Shown: positions 46,183 through 53,714 of the stretch, piece after piece
Layout: the number at the start of each line of letters is the position of its first letter
Numbering within the stretch: the first letter of the stretch is position 1
The notes under the pieces: model-generated
Seen by the model: the letters and a program-made list of their open reading frames with translations, nothing else
Told to the model about the DNA's origin: nothing
Database searches by the model: none
Assembly (NCBI GenBank): GCA_964623265.1
Contig: CAZUTK010000002.1
Coordinates: 1 to 64,000 of the forward strand
Source: CAZUTK01 sp964623265
GTDB lineage: Bacteria; Electryoneota; B3-LCP
DNA: 64,000 bases
Direction: 5' to 3'
Position numbers and translations under genes: made by a program

Positions 46183-47799
46183 TTACATTAAATCCCAGTC
46201 TATAAACGGCTTCTTAAGGTCCGCCATCGCATTGACGACGAGTTCCACCAATCCGCCATAGTATAATCCGGATTTCTCCTTGGCGCCGTAATAGTCGAAG
46301 ATGTCCCGAATTTGGCCTTTGCAGTTGGAGCAGGGTGCGCAGACGTATTTAGGCGTCTCGGGTCCAGGATCCTCATTGGCAAAGGCGTTGAGGATCTGCT
46401 GAAACTTTTTCCTTCCGTTCAACTGCACCCGCCAGTCCTGGAAGTTGTTCTGCGACATAATGGCGAATCCGCTGCCGCCTCCGCAGCAGTAATTGCGGAC
46501 GCCGTGCGGCTCCATCTCGCGGAAGCGGGGCGCCAGATAGCGCAGGACCTTTCTCTGTGGCTCGACCACGCCCATGGCGCGGACGAGATTGCAGGGATCG
46601 TGCAGAGTCACGGGGAAGTCATTGCGGGAAGGATCGAACTTGATCTTGCCGCTGAAGACGATGTCCGCGATAAGAGTCATGGCGGTTTCCCGCGGAATGC
46701 CTTGATATACGCGGTCGGCGATGACGCCTAACGCCTTGCTCTCATGTCCGCATTCCCCCATGACGATCTTCTTGACTTTCAGCTTCTTGGCGATTTCGAA
46801 GTGTCGCACGGCGATGCGAGCCAGCTGCACGTCATCGTAGAATAAGCCGTAATTGACGCCGTCATATCCCACCAAGTCGCTGGACATCGTCCAGGAGATG
46901 CCCGCCGCATCGAGCAATATCGCGAAGGCGCCCGGGTTATCGGGCCAGGCTAAAATTTCACCTGCGTTGTGGATGATCAGCACATCCGCCCCTTCCACGT
47001 CCCATTTCGTCTCCACTTTGATGCCGGTGCGGTCGGTCATATCCTCATCCACGAATTCCATGTTGTCTTTTACGACCAACGGATTCATTCCCGTGCTGGA
47101 ACCGACCTTCAATTGCTGCACGGTGCCTTTCTCGTGGAGGTCTTTCACCGTGAAGCCCATCTCGGAGCTGAACAGCTTGCGGATTTCATGCGTGATCAAG
47201 CCGTTGTCCACGCCGATGGGGCAGCTCTGCGCGCAACGGCGGCACAGGGTGCACCGATAGCTCAGTTCCAATAACCGCGCGATCAAAGTCCAATTCAGTT
47301 CGATGTCCCCATGCTGGAATTTCTTGAATGCCGCGCTGCCGGGCTTTACGTACTTGAAATACAACCTTCGCAGCACCTCAGAGCGAAAGGTCGGGCGGTA
47401 AACTTCATTTCTACCGCTCATTTCATAGAGAGGACAGTCGTTGATGCAGGTCTGACAGCGGGCACAATGCTCCATGGAGAGAACCAGCGGCTCCAGAAAC
47501 GTCCAATTGTTCTCTTTGCTGAAGAGCTTATGCAGGCCGGAAAGAAACGCTTGGATGAGCTTTTCCTCTTCTTCCCGCGTTTTTGGTTTGGGGATGCCGA
47601 CGCAAAGCGTATCGTCCAAGCTCGCTTCGAAGTTCTTGCGCGTCTCTTCCGTGAGCTCTTTGAATTTGGGCTGATTTTCCGGCTTATCGTAGGGCGGTGG
47701 AAGCGGGACGAGGTCCTGAAGATCCACATGCGCCAGCTGGTCGGAAGGAATGCTGATATCCGTGACTTCACGGGGTTCTTTCCTGCTTGTAACAGACAT
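46183..47799 (-). CDS. dsrK: DsrK-like heterodisulfide-reductase-type iron-sulfur protein
   Basis: A 538-residue cytoplasmic subunit of the DsrMK membrane complex, which passes quinol electrons to the DsrC trisulfide made by DsrAB. Two [4Fe-4S] motifs, CARCQTCINDCPLY and CTLCRRCAQSCPIG, lie at about residues 112-125 and 182-195. The special HdrD/DsrK CCG signatures follow (HDPCNLVRAMG, NYCCGGGSG, CAPCSNCKGQ). The start overlaps the dsrM stop (TAATG), showing coupling. Related HmcF/TmcB proteins look alike, but the dsr context favours DsrK. dsrJOP are absent, so this would be the minimal DsrMK form. Confidence 0.87.
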   Translation of the reverse strand: MSVTSRKEPREVTDISIPSDQLAHVDLQDLVPLPPPYDKPENQPKFKELTEETRKNFEASLDDTLCVGIPKPKTREEEEKLIQAFLSGLHKLFSKENNWTFLEPLVLSMEHCARCQTCINDCPLYEMSGRNEVYRPTFRSEVLRRLYFKYVKPGSAAFKKFQHGDIELNWTLIARLLELSYRCTLCRRCAQSCPIGVDNGLITHEIRKLFSSEMGFTVKDLHEKGTVQQLKVGSSTGMNPLVVKDNMEFVDEDMTDRTGIKVETKWDVEGADVLIIHNAGEILAWPDNPGAFAILLDAAGISWTMSSDLVGYDGVNYGLFYDDVQLARIAVRHFEIAKKLKVKKIVMGECGHESKALGVIADRVYQGIPRETAMTLIADIVFSGKIKFDPSRNDFPVTLHDPCNLVRAMGVVEPQRKVLRYLAPRFREMEPHGVRNYCCGGGSGFAIMSQNNFQDWRVQLNGRKKFQQILNAFANEDPGPETPKYVCAPCSNCKGQIRDIFDYYGAKEKSGLYYGGLVELVVNAMADLKKPFIDWDLM

Positions 47800-48713
47800 T
47801 ATTTCTTCTCCTCGCCGGTTTCGGAAACGATGTCGAGCCAGGTTTTCTTGCCGTCGGCGCCGACATGCGGCGCCGCCCAGGTGACAACCTGGCTTTCTAA
47901 CTTTAGGATTTCCGGCTGCAATTTGCCGCCGGGCAGATTCGGCTGATCTTCCCAGCGGACGTCATGATAAGTGAAGTATTTGACGAATGCGTGCGTCATA
48001 TGAGTGAAAGGGAAATAGATGAGGAAAAACAAAGCGAAGCCTAAATGCCAGTAGCCGATAGCCGGCAGCGCAGGCAGGCTGGAAGCCGACATCCAGCCGG
48101 CGAAGAAAACGGCCAGACTTTCAGCGTAGTCCGGATGCAATGCCAGCCAGAATATTCCTGTGATGTAGATGCCGCCCAGAATCGCCAGATTGAAAAAATG
48201 ACTGGCATTGTTGTAAGGGCGTAAGTTGGGATCTGCAATTCGCTTAAACAGCATCACGACGGCGCCGATGAACCCGAGACCACACCCTGCCCAGGCTAAC
48301 AGAGTCACCAGCGTTGGAATCCCCGCGAAGATGCCGCCTGATAGTCCCGCCAGCAGCGACGCGCCGGAGATCAACAGAAGTCCCAACACCCCGATCAATA
48401 GATACAGACCGAAATGCAGCGCCCAGGAGCCGAACCAGAGCGAGCGGTTGTGCTCCCAGACTCCTTTCAGAAAAAGGATCTCCGGAATCATAACGCTTAA
48501 GTCCCCCCAGCGACTGTGTTCGGCGGGTTTGGTCCACCAGTTTGGTTCTTCCAGCCGGGATCCGCCGTAGTGCGCCCGCGACTTTTCGTGCGGCACCGGA
48601 TAGAGTTCCCAGCGCAGATGGATCGGCATCCTGGAGATGCGGATGATCCGAGCCAGGACGGCCGCTATGAAGATCAGCAGCGACAGGTAAACCAGCAAAT
48701 GCAGGAGAGTCAT
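47799..48713 (-). CDS. dsrM: DsrM-like cytochrome b subunit (NarI family)
   Basis: A 304-residue membrane protein with about five or six helices and the NarI/DsrM fold. Heme-ligand histidines are likely in WALHFGLYLLIGVLG and YWHLGFALFFLIYFPFTHMTHAFVKYFTYHDVRW. The hydrophilic C-terminus contains LKLESQVVTWAAPHVGADGKKTW. It takes electrons from menaquinol and hands them to the clusters of DsrK, encoded immediately downstream. It lies 43 bases after the NifX-like gene, in the same transcript. Confidence 0.85.
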   Translation of the reverse strand: MTLLHLLVYLSLLIFIAAVLARIIRISRMPIHLRWELYPVPHEKSRAHYGGSRLEEPNWWTKPAEHSRWGDLSVMIPEILFLKGVWEHNRSLWFGSWALHFGLYLLIGVLGLLLISGASLLAGLSGGIFAGIPTLVTLLAWAGCGLGFIGAVVMLFKRIADPNLRPYNNASHFFNLAILGGIYITGIFWLALHPDYAESLAVFFAGWMSASSLPALPAIGYWHLGFALFFLIYFPFTHMTHAFVKYFTYHDVRWEDQPNLPGGKLQPEILKLESQVVTWAAPHVGADGKKTWLDIVSETGEEKK

Positions 48714-48756
48714 GTTTCACCTATTGAATCGCTCTTCAGAGGATTTTTCATTGGCT

Positions 48757-49512
48757 TTATTTGATAATCAACGCGCATTCTTGATGACCGTTTAACGGAA
48801 GCTTCACCAAAGGCAAATCCGTTTCTTCGGCATCGGTGTCCTGGCGAACAGTGAGCCGTTCGGGGTCGAGCAGGAAAATGCCGAAATCGCTGCAGGCTTT
48901 TTCCAATTCCGGTGTTACTTCATGCAAATAGATCATTGCGTTGAAAGCGTCGCCCGCGACGTAGTGGAATTCGCGGACTTCTTCATCCGCCCGATAAGTG
49001 TGCATTCCGCAGCAAATTGCCAGACGCACATTCTTTTTACAGACCGGGCAGGGCGCTTCGGCGATCAAGTCAATGGGGAACGGCGCCACGTCCGCGCCTC
49101 CCGAAACCTTGTAACCGTTGCCGGAGAAGATCTCATACGCACGTTGAACCAGATCATGATGATAGGCGTGCTCAGCAGTCAGCTGAAAGACCGGCTCCAC
49201 TTCGGCTCCGCACAATTCGCCGTGAAGAAAGGCTTCAATCGCGTTTTCTGCGGGTCCCGTCACCTGATTGATGACCGTGACCCCGTGCGTCTGCAGCAGA
49301 TGTTTATATTTATTGCTGATGCTGCCGCAGATCAGGATGTCCACCTTGTACTCCTGCAGTTTCTGCACGCGGTTCATTCCGGAAGATCCCGAACAGATGA
49401 AGACTTCCGAGAGGATGGATTGATCCTTCTCAATCGTGTAGATGACAAAATGACTGGCTACATCGAACCAGGGGGCGATGTCATCGCCGAAACGTGGAAT
49501 CGCGACCTTCAT
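48757..49512 (-). CDS. NifX/NifB-like dinitrogenase-cofactor-family protein with extra C-terminal domain
   Basis: The first 120 residues are a NifX-type (MTH1175-like) domain: MKVAIPRFGDDIAPWFDVASHF, VDILICGSISNKY and GVTVINQVTGPAENAIEAFLHGEL. The last 130 residues are additional and carry a cysteine/histidine-rich cluster (APCPVCKKNVRLAICCGMHTY). The domain family binds metal-sulfur cofactors in nitrogenase biogenesis, but no nif genes are here. The gene leads the operon with dsrM and dsrK, so a cluster-carrier or redox-sensing role in sulfite respiration is an inference. Its promoter has repeated GTTGC elements. Confidence 0.75.
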   Translation of the reverse strand: MKVAIPRFGDDIAPWFDVASHFVIYTIEKDQSILSEVFICSGSSGMNRVQKLQEYKVDILICGSISNKYKHLLQTHGVTVINQVTGPAENAIEAFLHGELCGAEVEPVFQLTAEHAYHHDLVQRAYEIFSGNGYKVSGGADVAPFPIDLIAEAPCPVCKKNVRLAICCGMHTYRADEEVREFHYVAGDAFNAMIYLHEVTPELEKACSDFGIFLLDPERLTVRQDTDAEETDLPLVKLPLNGHQECALIIK

Positions 49513-49550
49513 CCTGAATTTTATGTGCTATTCTTCACAAGCTGACCTAT

Positions 49551-49579
49551 AATATAAAAAAAGATTGGCGGGATGTCAA
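49551..49579 (-). promoter_or_regulatory. Promoter of the nifX-like/dsrMK operon
   Basis: On the - strand: TTGACA (49579-49574), 17 bases, TATATT (49556-49551). Transcription should start near 49544, about 32 bases before the ATG. Confidence 0.85.
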
Positions 49580-49586
49580 GCTTTAA

Positions 49587-49630
49587 TGTTGCATATTTTT
49601 GCATTTGTTGCTTGATGTTGCAACTGCAAC
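49587..49630 (-). promoter_or_regulatory. Phased TTGC repeats upstream of the dsrMK promoter (candidate activator site)
   Basis: On the + strand TTGC occurs at 49589, 49599, 49608 and 49618, about one DNA turn apart, and ends in the palindrome GTTGCA-AC-TGCAAC (49617-49630). The array lies directly behind the -35 box of the nifX-dsrMK promoter (about -43 to -86), as expected for an activator. A similar array precedes dsrA. Confidence 0.55.
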
Positions 49631-49701
49631 GCAAAACAATCCCTATTCAGCGATTCGGCTCTTCTCGAAGGTGGGTCTGTATCTGAATGGGGAAAAGCGA
49701 A

Positions 49702-51069
49702 TCAGCGAGGCTCTTTGAACTCGGATCGCGAGATGCCGTACGCTTTCATCTTGCGCCATAGGGTCGTGCGGTGAAACCCGAGCTTGGCGCAGGTGCGCCC
49801 TAGATGACCGTTGTTGCGTCGCAAAGTCTCTCGGATCCGGGTGGGTTCATCCGGATAGTCCGTGGATTTGGCGGGGATGGGAGCGGATAGCCGGGAACCG
49901 CGGAAGTTCTGAAGTTCCAGCGGCAGATGTTCCACCTCAATGATGCGTCCTCGGCAAACCGCGAAGGCGTATTCTATGACGCTCTCCAGTTCGCGGATGT
50001 TGCCGGGGAAATCGTAGCGCAATAGAACATCCATCGCTTCCGGGCTGACCCCCATGATATCTTTTCCTTTGCGGGCGTTCATTCGATGAATAAAATGCTC
50101 GACCAAATAGGGGATGTCTTCGCGCCGGTCGCGCAGCGGGGGTATCTCGAACTTGACGACGGCTAAACGAAAATAGAGATCGTCGCGGAAACGGCCTTGC
50201 GCCACCAGCTCCTTCAGGTCCCGAATCGTGGAAGCGATGACTCGGACATTGATCTTGTGCGGCACATTTGTTCCCAGTGGTTCGTATTCGCCGGTCTGCA
50301 GCAGCCGCTGGATTTTCACCTGAGTGGAAAGCGGCAGTTCGCCGATCTCGTTGAAGTAAACCGTGCCCTTATCCGCGGCGGCAAGCTTGCCGATCTTGTT
50401 CATCTTCGCTTCAGGGAATGCTCCCCTCACATAGCCAAACACTTCTGCTTCAAAGAGGTGAGCGGGCAATGTGCCGCAATTGATGACCACGCAATCCCGG
50501 CCGGCGCGAGGGCTCAGGTTGTGGATGGCGCGCGCCAGCAGTTCGCGTCCGGATCCGGATGGACCCTGGATCAACACGCAGCTCTCGCTTTCGGCGACTC
50601 CTGGTAGAATACTGAAGATTTTATTCAACGCTCGATTCCGGGAAATAATATCTTCGAATGTGTAATTCTGTGTAATCTCCTTACGAAGGTGCTCGATGGC
50701 GGATAAATCGCGGAACGACTCGACCGCACTGGTGAATTTCCCCTTGCCGTCGCGCAGTACTGCAGTCGAGATGCTGACTGGGATGGTTTCCCCGGAGCTG
50801 TTGATGATCCGCGCGGGAACGTCCCGAGCTTCAAGGCCCATTTCCAGAACCTTCTCCAAAGCGCAGCCGCTCTGACAGATGTCCGACTGGAAGACTTCAT
50901 AACACTTGCATTCAAGAGCGCGGGAGGCGGGCACGCCGGTGATCTTCTCCGCCGCGCGGTTGAAGCTGGTGATCCGCTTTTTTGCATCCACCGTCATCAC
51001 GCCGTCGGCGATGGAATCGAGGATGATTTTGAAGAATTTCGGGTCTCTGAATTTGTCATTCATTGCCAT
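49702..51069 (-). CDS. PAS-AAA+-Fis regulator of NtrC type with a degenerate ATPase domain
   Basis: 455 residues: a PAS domain (about residues 10-125) with a Cys set (C54, C56, C65, C69), an AAA+ region (about 140-375), and a Fis-type helix-turn-helix (GRTCAKLGFHRTTLWRKM). The AAA+ core lacks key parts: Walker A reads GPSGSGRE with Arg175 for Lys, the sigma54-contact loop GAFTGA is GAFPEA (216-221), and Walker B has Asn240 for Asp. It should not hydrolyse ATP or open sigma54 promoters normally and may work as a DNA-binding switch with sigma70. It follows the cytidylate-kinase-like gene by 97 bases and precedes the nifX-dsrMK operon. Confidence 0.9.
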   Translation of the reverse strand: MAMNDKFRDPKFFKIILDSIADGVMTVDAKKRITSFNRAAEKITGVPASRALECKCYEVFQSDICQSGCALEKVLEMGLEARDVPARIINSSGETIPVSISTAVLRDGKGKFTSAVESFRDLSAIEHLRKEITQNYTFEDIISRNRALNKIFSILPGVAESESCVLIQGPSGSGRELLARAIHNLSPRAGRDCVVINCGTLPAHLFEAEVFGYVRGAFPEAKMNKIGKLAAADKGTVYFNEIGELPLSTQVKIQRLLQTGEYEPLGTNVPHKINVRVIASTIRDLKELVAQGRFRDDLYFRLAVVKFEIPPLRDRREDIPYLVEHFIHRMNARKGKDIMGVSPEAMDVLLRYDFPGNIRELESVIEYAFAVCRGRIIEVEHLPLELQNFRGSRLSAPIPAKSTDYPDEPTRIRETLRRNNGHLGRTCAKLGFHRTTLWRKMKAYGISRSEFKEPR

Positions 51070-51166
51070 TTACCAGGATGGATCGAGACTCCAGGAAAAA
51101 CCGCCGTGGACTGATCCACTGTCAGCTCAAATCATGGATTTTCGTCAGGTTCTTTGTTGCATCGGA

Positions 51167-51967
51167 TCAAGTAACGAGATTATCTTTAACTTCCGTGACG
51201 CCTGGGACTTCCTTCACGACCTGAAGAATGTATGGTTTTAAGCCCCCGTGTTCCAAGGTTCCTGAGAGTCTTATGGTGGATTGGTCCGCCGTCACGTTGA
51301 TGTCCAGACCACGGGTCTTCGCATTGAGTTCCAGCGCTGCGCTGACTTTCGCCGCCAATGCCCGATTGGCGATGTCCAAAACGCGTTCTTCGGTTCTGCG
51401 ATATTCCGGAGCCTGCGCCAGTGAACAAAGGATCTCCGCGCAGGTCTCCAGAGACATCGTCCGCGTGTTGAGGACGATGTCGAAATGGGATGGATCCGAC
51501 CAGTCCTCGTTGTAGAGAAATTTCGTCCAGCGTGAACGATCTTCATCCACTTTTTTTATGTATTGTGTCGCTTCGTAGCGATCCAGCTTGGTGGTTTGCA
51601 GCAGAGCCGCCACGCGCTGTTCCATCGGGGCGATTAGGCGCACCTTGAGAACCCAGTCCAGGTCTTTCAGTAAAAAGTGACCGGCATTGCCATGATAGAT
51701 CAAACAGCCCTGCTGGGCATAATCCAGCAAGGTCGCGCGAATCACCGTCAGATACAGCCGCCTCGGGTTGTGGATGCTGCGTTCGATCAGCCGCGGCGGC
51801 TTCTGCATGGCGTCGGTGAGTTCCTGTTCGGTGATGCCGTATTCTTCGGATGCTTTGACCAGGACTTCGCGGCTGAGGACGTTGGCGCATTCCATTTTCT
51901 TCGCGAGCAGTTCAGCCAGTGCTGCGCCCCCGCTCTTGGTGCCTCGGGAAAGGGTGATGATGGACAC
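51167..51967 (-). CDS. Cytidylate-kinase-like protein with C-terminal BON domain
   Basis: 266 residues. The N-terminal 200 form a cytidylate-kinase-like P-loop protein (MSIITLSRGTKSGGAALAELLA, later YHGNAGHFLLKD and SHFDIVLNTRTMSLE). The last 70 residues are a BON domain (INVTADQSTIRLSGTLEHGG, PGVTEVKDNL), which usually binds membranes or small molecules. True nucleotide kinases lack a BON domain. The fusion, in an operon with the PAS regulator, suggests a signalling role rather than nucleotide metabolism. The P-loop is SRGTKSGG, weaker than GxxGSGK. Function is unknown. Confidence 0.75.
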   Translation of the reverse strand: MSIITLSRGTKSGGAALAELLAKKMECANVLSREVLVKASEEYGITEQELTDAMQKPPRLIERSIHNPRRLYLTVIRATLLDYAQQGCLIYHGNAGHFLLKDLDWVLKVRLIAPMEQRVAALLQTTKLDRYEATQYIKKVDEDRSRWTKFLYNEDWSDPSHFDIVLNTRTMSLETCAEILCSLAQAPEYRRTEERVLDIANRALAAKVSAALELNAKTRGLDINVTADQSTIRLSGTLEHGGLKPYILQVVKEVPGVTEVKDNLVT

Positions 51968-51997
51968 TTTTCTTGCTCCGGCGAATGATTTTTTATA

Positions 51998-52026
51998 AAT
52001 TTACAAATTAGATTCGGGAATGTCAA
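51998..52026 (-). promoter_or_regulatory. Promoter of the cytidylate-kinase-like/PAS regulator operon
   Basis: On the - strand: TTGACA (52026-52021), 17 bases, TAAATT (52003-51998). The start is about 24 bases before the ATG at 51967. Confidence 0.75.
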
Positions 52027-52060
52027 TACAAATAATCACGAGCTTGTGAAAATGTTTTCC

Positions 52061-52099
52061 TGCAACAGAATTGTTCGCAGCATTTTCATCATTGCAACA
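52061..52099 (-). promoter_or_regulatory. Two TGTTGCA half-sites in the divergent regulator/siroheme promoter region
   Basis: TGCAACA on the + strand at 52061-52067 and 52093-52099 are direct repeats 32 bases (three turns) apart. They lie upstream of the regulator operon (about -70 and -108) and just before the divergent siroheme gene. They match the half-site of the elements found upstream of dsrMK and dsrAB, but no full palindrome is present. Confidence 0.35.
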
Positions 52100-52120
52100 G
52101 TTTCTTTTTAATGCGCTGCG

Positions 52121-52786
52121 ATGCAGAAACGGTCGAAATATCTTCCGCTTTTTTTCGATCTTAGGGGAAAACCTTGTCTGGTCGTCGGCGGAGGGGAAGT
52201 GGCTTTGCGGAAGGTGCGGCAATTGTTGGAAGCCGATGCCCGGGTCACCGTCATCGCGCCGCATTTCCATGAGAAGCTGAAAGCGATGGCGGCTTCCGGT
52301 CTTTGTCACTGTGCGCCGCGCGGGTATCATTCCCCGGAAGCATCGGATTATCATCTGGTGGTCGCCGCCACCGATGACGCGGATACGAACCGACTCGTTT
52401 TTCAGGATTGTGTGTCTGTCGGAATACCCGTCAATGTCGTGGATCAACCCAATCTTTGCACGGTGATTTTTCCCGCCGTCGTCCGCCGTGAATTCGCGAC
52501 GCTGGCAGTCTCCAGCGAAGGATCGGCGCCTTTTTTCACTCGCTTCCTGCGCGAAAAATTGGAAGACTTCCTGAATCACGTCGAACTGCTCGATAAACCG
52601 GATTTGCTGGTAAATTTCCGTGATTTCGTCCGAGCCAACGTGACGGATCCCAAAGTGAAGAAGTTGTTGTATCAAAGATTCCTCTCTGTAGATAGTAAAG
52701 AATGGAGCAAGTGGTCGGCGTTGGATCCCCCCTATTCCGCCTGGGAAAAATGGCTTTCCGAATCTATTGCCGGGAAGAAGAAGTAG
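52121..52786 (+). CDS. Precorrin-2 dehydrogenase / sirohydrochlorin ferrochelatase (CysG N-terminal type)
   Basis: Oxidises precorrin-2 to sirohydrochlorin with NAD and probably inserts iron to give siroheme, the cofactor of DsrAB. 221 residues with the family opening LPLFFDLRGKPCLVVGGGEVALRKVRQLLEADARVTVIAP, where GGGEVALRK is the NAD loop, and PVNVVDQPNLCTVIFPAVVRRE with the catalytic Asp. The C-terminal helical part is present. It heads a six-gene siroheme/tetrapyrrole operon (to hemL), 5 bases before hemC. Confidence 0.93.
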   Translation: MQKRSKYLPLFFDLRGKPCLVVGGGEVALRKVRQLLEADARVTVIAPHFHEKLKAMAASGLCHCAPRGYHSPEASDYHLVVAATDDADTNRLVFQDCVSVGIPVNVVDQPNLCTVIFPAVVRREFATLAVSSEGSAPFFTRFLREKLEDFLNHVELLDKPDLLVNFRDFVRANVTDPKVKKLLYQRFLSVDSKEWSKWSALDPPYSAWEKWLSESIAGKKK

Positions 52787-52790
52787 AAAG

Positions 52791-53714
52791 ATGAGTCAAA
52801 GAGTCATACGGATCGGAGCGCGTGGGAGTCAATTATCCCTGGTGCAAGCGCAGAGTGTGATGAAACTGCTGCAAGCAGCCGAGCCGGATCTTGAATTCAC
52901 CCTGCAGCCGATCCGCACGGAAGGGGATAGAAAGCACAGCGCTTCTTTAAAGGAGATAGGGGGGCGGGGAGTATTCGTCAAAGAACTGGAATCGGCGCTG
53001 CAACAGCATATTGTGGATATCGCTGTGCACAGCGCCAAGGATTTGCCGTCCAGGCTTCCAGAGGGATTGAGGCTCGCCGCCGTTCCACAGCGGGGTCCGG
53101 TGGAAGATGTCCTGATTTCCATCTACAATCTTTCGCTGCCGGAGCTTCCGCCTCGATTGAAGGTGGCGACGGGATCGCCCCGCCGCAAGGCGCTTCTGCG
53201 GATGTTCCGTCCGGATTTGAAGGTGGTGGAGATCCGCGGCAATATAAATACCCGCTTGCGAAAGATGAAAGAGAATCAATTCGACGCTCTGGTGTTGGCA
53301 CGAGCGGGTTTGGTTCGTCTGGAGTTGGAGCAGCATATCTGCCAGATCCTCCCTTCCGACGAATTCATACCCGCGCCTGGGCAGGGAGCGCTGGCGTTGG
53401 AAGTTCGGGAGAACGATGCAGGTGTAATGCAGGTCGTCGCCCGAATTAATTCCACGCGCGATTTTGCCTGCTTGACTGCGGAAAGGAGCATGCTGCAGCG
53501 GCTGAATGCGGGTTGTTCCGTGCCGGTCGGAGCCTGGGCGCGTTGGACCGGCGAAAGAATGACTCTGGATGCCGTCGTGCTCGAACCGGAAGGAAGATTC
53601 GCAATCCGATCTTCCGGCACGATCGCTGATATTCAAGAAGCGCGTGTGTTGGGAGAAAAAGTCGCGGAAGATTTGCTGAGTCAAGGAGCGGCGGAGCTGA
53701 TTTCGAATGCGTGA
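52791..53714 (+). CDS. hemC: Hydroxymethylbilane synthase (porphobilinogen deaminase)
   Basis: Polymerises four porphobilinogens into hydroxymethylbilane on a dipyrromethane cofactor. 307 residues with IRIGARGSQLSLVQA, VHSAKDLPSRLPEGL and the cofactor cysteine in MLQRLNAGCSVPVGAWA. The ATG at 52791 is preferred over an open frame beginning at 52767 inside the previous gene. It overlaps cobA-hemD by 8 bases. Confidence 0.97.
   Translation: MSQRVIRIGARGSQLSLVQAQSVMKLLQAAEPDLEFTLQPIRTEGDRKHSASLKEIGGRGVFVKELESALQQHIVDIAVHSAKDLPSRLPEGLRLAAVPQRGPVEDVLISIYNLSLPELPPRLKVATGSPRRKALLRMFRPDLKVVEIRGNINTRLRKMKENQFDALVLARAGLVRLELEQHICQILPSDEFIPAPGQGALALEVRENDAGVMQVVARINSTRDFACLTAERSMLQRLNAGCSVPVGAWARWTGERMTLDAVVLEPEGRFAIRSSGTIADIQEARVLGEKVAEDLLSQGAAELISNA

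Noticed and set aside
46183..47799. Calling the Fe-S protein HmcF or TmcB
   Set aside because: These look similar, but the NarI-type partner and the dsr genes nearby make DsrK the better choice.
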